From Bacteroidales bacterium (GTDB lineage Bacteria; Bacteroidota; Bacteroidia; Bacteroidales; Muribaculaceae), in contig SFJG01000032.1 in NCBI GenBank assembly GCA_004555955.1, positions 1-18,724 on the forward strand: 18,724 nucleotides of DNA, read 5' to 3'. A program made the position numbers and the translations under genes. This document shows, piece by piece, positions 14,951-18,724 of the stretch (position 1 is its first letter; each line of letters begins with the position of its first letter). The notes under the pieces are model-generated. The model was given only the letters and a program-made list of their open reading frames with translations, did not search any database and was not told the origin of the DNA.

Positions 14951-14982
14951 CAACAAAGGCGCACCCACAAGTGATGCGCCTT
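14951..14982 (-). terminator. intrinsic terminator of the amidase gene
   Basis: AAGGCGCA (14956-14963) and TGCGCCTT (14975-14982) form a perfect 8-bp stem with an 11-nt loop; on the minus strand it runs into TTTGTTG. It lies 25 nt after the amidase stop and separates it from the beta-barrel promoter. Confidence 0.8.
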
Positions 14983-15007
14983 CTGTCGGTTTATGATTTA
15001 CTCGAGT

Positions 15008-18000
15008 TTATTTGCGGGTAAATGCTTGGCTGTAAGTTTGACCATTGTTGTCAACTACGCGAACAATGTAAAGACCCTTAGCGAGGTTGCCGATAGCCAC
15101 CTTGTTGCTTGTGCCTGTTGCTACGAGAGCACCTGCTGCAGAGTAGATTCTTACATTCTTAGCGTCGACGCCATTGAGTGTCAAAGTGTTGCCTACGGCG
15201 TAAGCCTTCATTGCGCCATCGGCTGTCAAGCCCTTAACGCCTGAATCCTTTTCGCCTTTGTAGTAGAAGTAACCGATACCTTGTTTTGCTGTAACTGTCC
15301 AGATGTGAAGGTCTTTGTCTTCTACTGCATATTCAACGTCTTGCATGAAGATATTGTTTCTTGTTGTACCGAAGCCCACCGCTGTGTCATTGCTGCGCGG
15401 ATAGAGTTGCGGTTCTACGCCTTCAGCGTTGATGCCGTTAGTGATGTCGGTAAATGCAAGAGCACCTTCTGCAAGTGATGTGTTAGTCTTGTTCAAGTAG
15501 GTTGCAGCTGCCATATATTTCTTTGTGCCGAATGTGATGAAACGAGCTGCAGTACTATGACCGTTCGCATATTTTGCATTTACGGTTTCGATGATTTTAC
15601 CATCGGCTGCAACGTGCGTAGGAGGAGTATCTTTTGCAGTTACCCAGAACGTACCGTCGCTGTTGAGCGTAACGTCGGCAAGACCCAAGTTGCTAGAACC
15701 TAATGCTTTGGCAATGGCTACCTTGGAGTAGGTTTTCGAAACCGAACCGTTGCTAATCGGGAAGACGAGGATGTTAGTTTCGTCGCAGCACAAGAGTTTA
15801 CCGTTGGTAAGGTCACCGTAGGTGTTAATCTTGCCGAGTACAAGGCTTTCGCGTTCAGCCGGTGTAAGTTCGAGGATTGTGCGTGGTGCAGAGGTGTCAT
15901 TGTCCCAAATGTACACTTTGAAATTGTCGGTATTACGTGCCTGGTTGCAGAGGATAATCTTACCACCGATTGATGCAAGAGAAGATGCAGTATATTGACC
16001 GCCTGAAATGCCTTCAGTGCTCAATGTGCCGAGTTTTGTTCCTGCTTTTGCATCGAGGATAGTAATTGTTGTTGCTGCCCAAGCGTGTGCTGTGAGGACG
16101 TACAATTTGCCGTTAGCGTAAGCCACTTCGCGAGTGAACGGAGAGTTAGCGCCAACAACCACCCAGTCTGCTGTCGAAGCGTTGCCCTTGATTTCAGAGT
16201 ATACCCAACCTTCGGTGAGCGATGAAACGGTGTCTTCGAAGTAGGTCTTCGGTTTTGCTGTTGCAGTAATCTTCACGGTTACGTCGGAAGCGTTAGCCGA
16301 CGATGCTGTGAGGGTAGCTGTGTGTGTACCTTCTGCAGTCGGAGCGTAAGTGATGGTTATTGTACCCGAAGCGTCGGCTTTAGCAATCGAAGCTTTGTCG
16401 AGCGAGAACATATTTGCATTTGTGCCCGAGAGAGAGAGGTTGATGTCGCCTTCGAGGTTAACACCCGAAATCTTAACAGTAGCAGTCGATGTGCTGTATG
16501 CGATGCCGTCCATATTGAGCGAGCTTGCACTTGTGCTCAATGTCGGACCTGCCGGTTTGATAGATTCGGTAGAGTAATTCGGGAGCGACTTGCCTTGTGC
16601 TACGTAGTTAAAGTAGCCGAGACCTTGGTTGGTAGAGAGCACCCATGCTTCAACGTATTCGCCATCTTTAACCGATGCCAATACGCCGCCGGTTACGTTG
16701 GTGTTTTGACGATTGTCGCTGAGTTTGTCAGAGGGGAATGTACCCTTGTCGATAGGTTTGCTCCAACCGTCGCTTACGTTGAGCAGACGCATGTGACCGC
16801 CTGTGTAGTTCTTAGCCTTTTGCGCATCTGTCTGTTTCGACCAGCATTCGCCTTCCATAGCGTTGAAGTTGTTGACGAGAGCGTAGCTGATGCCGCCGAA
16901 TGAGAACGACTTGAGTGAGTTACCCCAAGTAACGTCAGAGTCTACATAGTATGAACGCTTGCCGTTGGTGTCGAGGCGTGCAAGGTAGTTGTCCTTACCG
17001 TCAATCCAGTAGCCTTTGTTGTCGGGATATACGCGAGTGGATGCTTGAGTCGAAAGGTGAGTGCTACCGTCGGTTGTAACGGTCTTTACAGAAGGTGTGG
17101 TATTAACCACGCCGTTGGAGATGGTGTATTCTACAATACGAGTAGTTGCGCCATCGTCGTTAGCGAATGCGAATTTACCGCTGTTGAGTGTGCCGCTGAA
17201 GCCGATGCAGTCGCCCAGACGCGGTGCGCCGCCGAAGTTGGAAATCTCAGCAAGTACGCGAGGATTCGATTGGTCGTTGTCCCAAATGTAAAGACGAAGT
17301 TTTTCGCCGTTTGCTGCAATTGCAAGGTTGCTTGCAATAATCTTACCGCCGCATTCTTTTACGTCGCAAAGTTTCAACGTACCGCCTTCAACGCCGCCTT
17401 TGTTAAGGTTGCCGAGATCGTCGAACGTACGAGCGTTGATAACCTTGATGTCGCTGTGGTTGTATACGAGGTAAAGTTTGCCGCTAGAGTAAGCGAAGTT
17501 ACGCACAACCTTGATGTCGTAGCCTTTCTCAGTTGAGTTGCCACGCTTGTCACTGATGACCTTCTTTTCAGACAGTGTCATCGGAGCCGGCTTTGTATTA
17601 CCGGTAAGTTTAACGGTAACGGTTTTGCCGGCGCCGGTAATCTTAAGTTCGCCGTAGTTGCCACCGTAGTAGTGGTTTTTGTGGCAGTGCATAGATACTG
17701 TCAAAGTACCACCTGTACGTTTGTTCCACGATTTCTCGCTAACCGAGAAGTTGTTCCAGTTGCTCAACGAGTAAGATATGTCGGCAGTAAGGTTTGACGC
17801 CTTAACGTCGATGTCGAAGTACGAAACTTCAGGTTCGTAAGTGTCCGGGAAATTGTGAGACTCAGCGCTTACTGACATAGTCGGGCTGGGAGCCGGAGGA
17901 GTCGGAGGAGTCGAGCTGCCTTTGGGGTTTGTAAGGCTGCTTGAGAAGAGGCTGAGGTGGTCGTAGAAACCCATGCAGTGACCCATTGCCCAAGCCAAGA

Positions 18001-18577
18001 AACCGTTTTTGTTTTCAGCGTTGATTATGTTCCATTCGTTCCAGTAGTCGACGAACAAACCTTCGGAAAGCGAAGCCGGAACGTTTGAAGAACCGGTGAT
18101 AACAGTCCACCCGTTTTGCTTCACGCCGCGGTTGGTAGTCGAATAGTTCGCCATACTTTTTAATTGATTAACCAATTGTGCTTGAACTTTCGAAGCCAAG
18201 CGGTTACTATTGCCGGCGCTCCAATAGTACCAAGTTTCGGTACCGTGAGCCGAGCCGTTGAATGCGTTGAGGTGCACCGATTGGAAGATGTACGGGTTCC
18301 AACTTACAGAAAGGCTGCGACGATACGAAAGCGAAACGTCGACGTTCGACGAACGTGTCATATTAACTCTACCGCCCATACCTGTGATGGTGCTCTTGAT
18401 TTTGTTACAGCAGCGCAAGCAGAGAGTCGCTTCGTGGGGAGCCGAGGGACCGCTTGCTCCGGGGTCGCTACCACCGTGACCCGGGTCAAGTCCGATAAGA
18501 AATGAACCCCAGTTTTGTGCGCTTGCCGACATGGCAAGTGCAAATGCCGTTGCTAAAAATAGAACTGTCTTTTTCAT
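15008..18577 (-). CDS. secreted multidomain N-acetylmuramoyl-L-alanine amidase with propeller-like modules and T9SS tail
   Basis: A 1189-residue protein. Signal peptide 1-20 (ASA, then Q21). Amidase_3 domain about 26-215 with all zinc/catalytic positions: H34 in DPGHGG, E49 in HEAT, H102 in SVHLNA and E172 in LSEG; it would cleave the bond between MurNAc and L-Ala in peptidoglycan. A Pro/Ser-rich linker (about 217-235) leads to an Ig-like domain (about 238-330), a first propeller-like module (about 333-665, DUF4623-like), a second Ig-like domain (about 675-775) and a second copy of the module (about 777-1105). Both modules contain YIWDND and end in G-(L/I)-GYF-(N/Y)-Y. The last 75 residues (VRIYSAAGALV, LAKGLYIVRV, final K) fit a T9SS type A sorting domain. 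Module boundaries are approximate. It follows a propeller gene by 11 nt and ends at a terminator. Confidence 0.88.
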   Translation of the reverse strand: MKKTVLFLATAFALAMSASAQNWGSFLIGLDPGHGGSDPGASGPSAPHEATLCLRCCNKIKSTITGMGGRVNMTRSSNVDVSLSYRRSLSVSWNPYIFQSVHLNAFNGSAHGTETWYYWSAGNSNRLASKVQAQLVNQLKSMANYSTTNRGVKQNGWTVITGSSNVPASLSEGLFVDYWNEWNIINAENKNGFLAWAMGHCMGFYDHLSLFSSSLTNPKGSSTPPTPPAPSPTMSVSAESHNFPDTYEPEVSYFDIDVKASNLTADISYSLSNWNNFSVSEKSWNKRTGGTLTVSMHCHKNHYYGGNYGELKITGAGKTVTVKLTGNTKPAPMTLSEKKVISDKRGNSTEKGYDIKVVRNFAYSSGKLYLVYNHSDIKVINARTFDDLGNLNKGGVEGGTLKLCDVKECGGKIIASNLAIAANGEKLRLYIWDNDQSNPRVLAEISNFGGAPRLGDCIGFSGTLNSGKFAFANDDGATTRIVEYTISNGVVNTTPSVKTVTTDGSTHLSTQASTRVYPDNKGYWIDGKDNYLARLDTNGKRSYYVDSDVTWGNSLKSFSFGGISYALVNNFNAMEGECWSKQTDAQKAKNYTGGHMRLLNVSDGWSKPIDKGTFPSDKLSDNRQNTNVTGGVLASVKDGEYVEAWVLSTNQGLGYFNYVAQGKSLPNYSTESIKPAGPTLSTSASSLNMDGIAYSTSTATVKISGVNLEGDINLSLSGTNANMFSLDKASIAKADASGTITITYAPTAEGTHTATLTASSANASDVTVKITATAKPKTYFEDTVSSLTEGWVYSEIKGNASTADWVVVGANSPFTREVAYANGKLYVLTAHAWAATTITILDAKAGTKLGTLSTEGISGGQYTASSLASIGGKIILCNQARNTDNFKVYIWDNDTSAPRTILELTPAERESLVLGKINTYGDLTNGKLLCCDETNILVFPISNGSVSKTYSKVAIAKALGSSNLGLADVTLNSDGTFWVTAKDTPPTHVAADGKIIETVNAKYANGHSTAARFITFGTKKYMAAATYLNKTNTSLAEGALAFTDITNGINAEGVEPQLYPRSNDTAVGFGTTRNNIFMQDVEYAVEDKDLHIWTVTAKQGIGYFYYKGEKDSGVKGLTADGAMKAYAVGNTLTLNGVDAKNVRIYSAAGALVATGTSNKVAIGNLAKGLYIVRVVDNNGQTYSQAFTRK

Positions 18578-18588
18578 AATGCTCCTGA

Positions 18589-18724
18589 TTATTTAAGGTC
18601 GGCACTATAGATTTGACCGTCGGTATAGCAAGTGAAAACGAGTTTGCTGCCGTCGGCCGAAACACACGGATTCATTTTGATTTTGCTTGCATCGTTGGTA
18701 AGCGCTTTGAGTCCGCTGCCGTTA
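18589..18724 (-). CDS. C-terminal fragment of a TolB/WD40-like beta-propeller protein
   Basis: The last 44 codons and the stop (TAA at 18591-18589) of a gene entering from beyond the window. The segment MNPCVSADGSKLVFTCYTDG followed by QIYSADLK is a PD40/TolB-type blade: a Pro..S-x-DG-x-K-(L/I)-(V/A)-F strand pair then a D/G turn and an I-Y strand. The amidase ATG is 11 nt downstream, so the two are probably one operon. The start, signal peptide and remaining blades are not visible; it could be a fused protein rather than a stand-alone propeller. Confidence 0.65.
   Translation of the reverse strand, partial: NGSGLKALTNDASKIKMNPCVSADGSKLVFTCYTDGQIYSADLK

Noticed and set aside
16322..16903. 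193-residue plus-strand frame inside the amidase gene, Cys-rich
   Set aside because: Its cysteines come from reverse reading of Ala/Thr-rich codons; the minus-strand protein is continuous and domain-rich here.
15008..18577. The internal repeats of the amidase as a possible CRISPR or satellite array
   Set aside because: The repetition is at the protein level, two long diverged domain copies about 445 residues apart, not short identical DNA repeats with spacers.

Overview
The window is chromosomal DNA from a member of the order Bacteroidales, possibly Muribaculaceae (family level is a guess). The grounds are: -7 boxes of the TAnnTTTG / TATCTTCG type with a TTG or TTTG about 19-21 nt upstream ahead of several genes; AT-rich leaders without clear Shine-Dalgarno sequences; DUF4923 and PF13568-type outer-membrane proteins; a lipoprotein with an Asp-rich export-like signal; and a type IX secretion (T9SS) C-terminal tail. 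No tRNA, rRNA, CRISPR array or insertion sequence was seen.

Layout. (1) 1-4623, minus strand: a two-gene restriction-modification cassette. A 333-residue methyltransferase-like companion protein is followed 6 bp later by a very large GIY-YIG / DEAH helicase / N6-adenine methyltransferase polypeptide. The second gene stays open to the window edge (1205 codons visible), so its C-terminus, including any target-recognition domain, is not seen. (2) 4635-5441: a perfect 14-bp inverted repeat carrying a promoter box in each arm, a surface-lipoprotein gene (minus) and a divergent control region with a second inverted repeat. (3) 5442-6101: a DUF2461 gene (plus). (4) 6325-8996: a four-gene plus-strand operon for a four-subunit 2-oxoacid:ferredoxin oxidoreductase (delta, alpha, beta, gamma), closed by a strong terminator at 9080-9119. 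(5) 9135-9867: a secreted DUF4923 protein (minus) with its own promoter and terminator. (6) 9933-10991: an M20 metallohydrolase (plus), whose end overlaps that of priA by 4 nt. (7) 10988-14919: priA and two tandem beta-barrel paralogues (minus). (8) 14951-18724: a 1189-residue secreted multidomain N-acetylmuramoyl-L-alanine amidase, preceded 11 nt upstream by the 3' end of a TolB/WD40-like propeller gene; both minus, ended by a hairpin terminator.

How the parts relate. The oxidoreductase links 2-oxoacid oxidation to reduced ferredoxin and acyl-CoA in anaerobic metabolism. PriA is a housekeeping replication-restart helicase. The amidase/propeller pair, the beta-barrels, the lipoprotein and the DUF4923 protein are envelope or exported functions. 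The least conventional element is the cassette at 1-4623: two neighbouring proteins each carry a related variant of the AdoMet-binding motif, but only the second has the catalytic NPPY, and that protein also carries a GIY-YIG nuclease and a helicase motor. It looks like a defence system assembled as a two-protein methyltransferase plus a one-chain nuclease-translocase.
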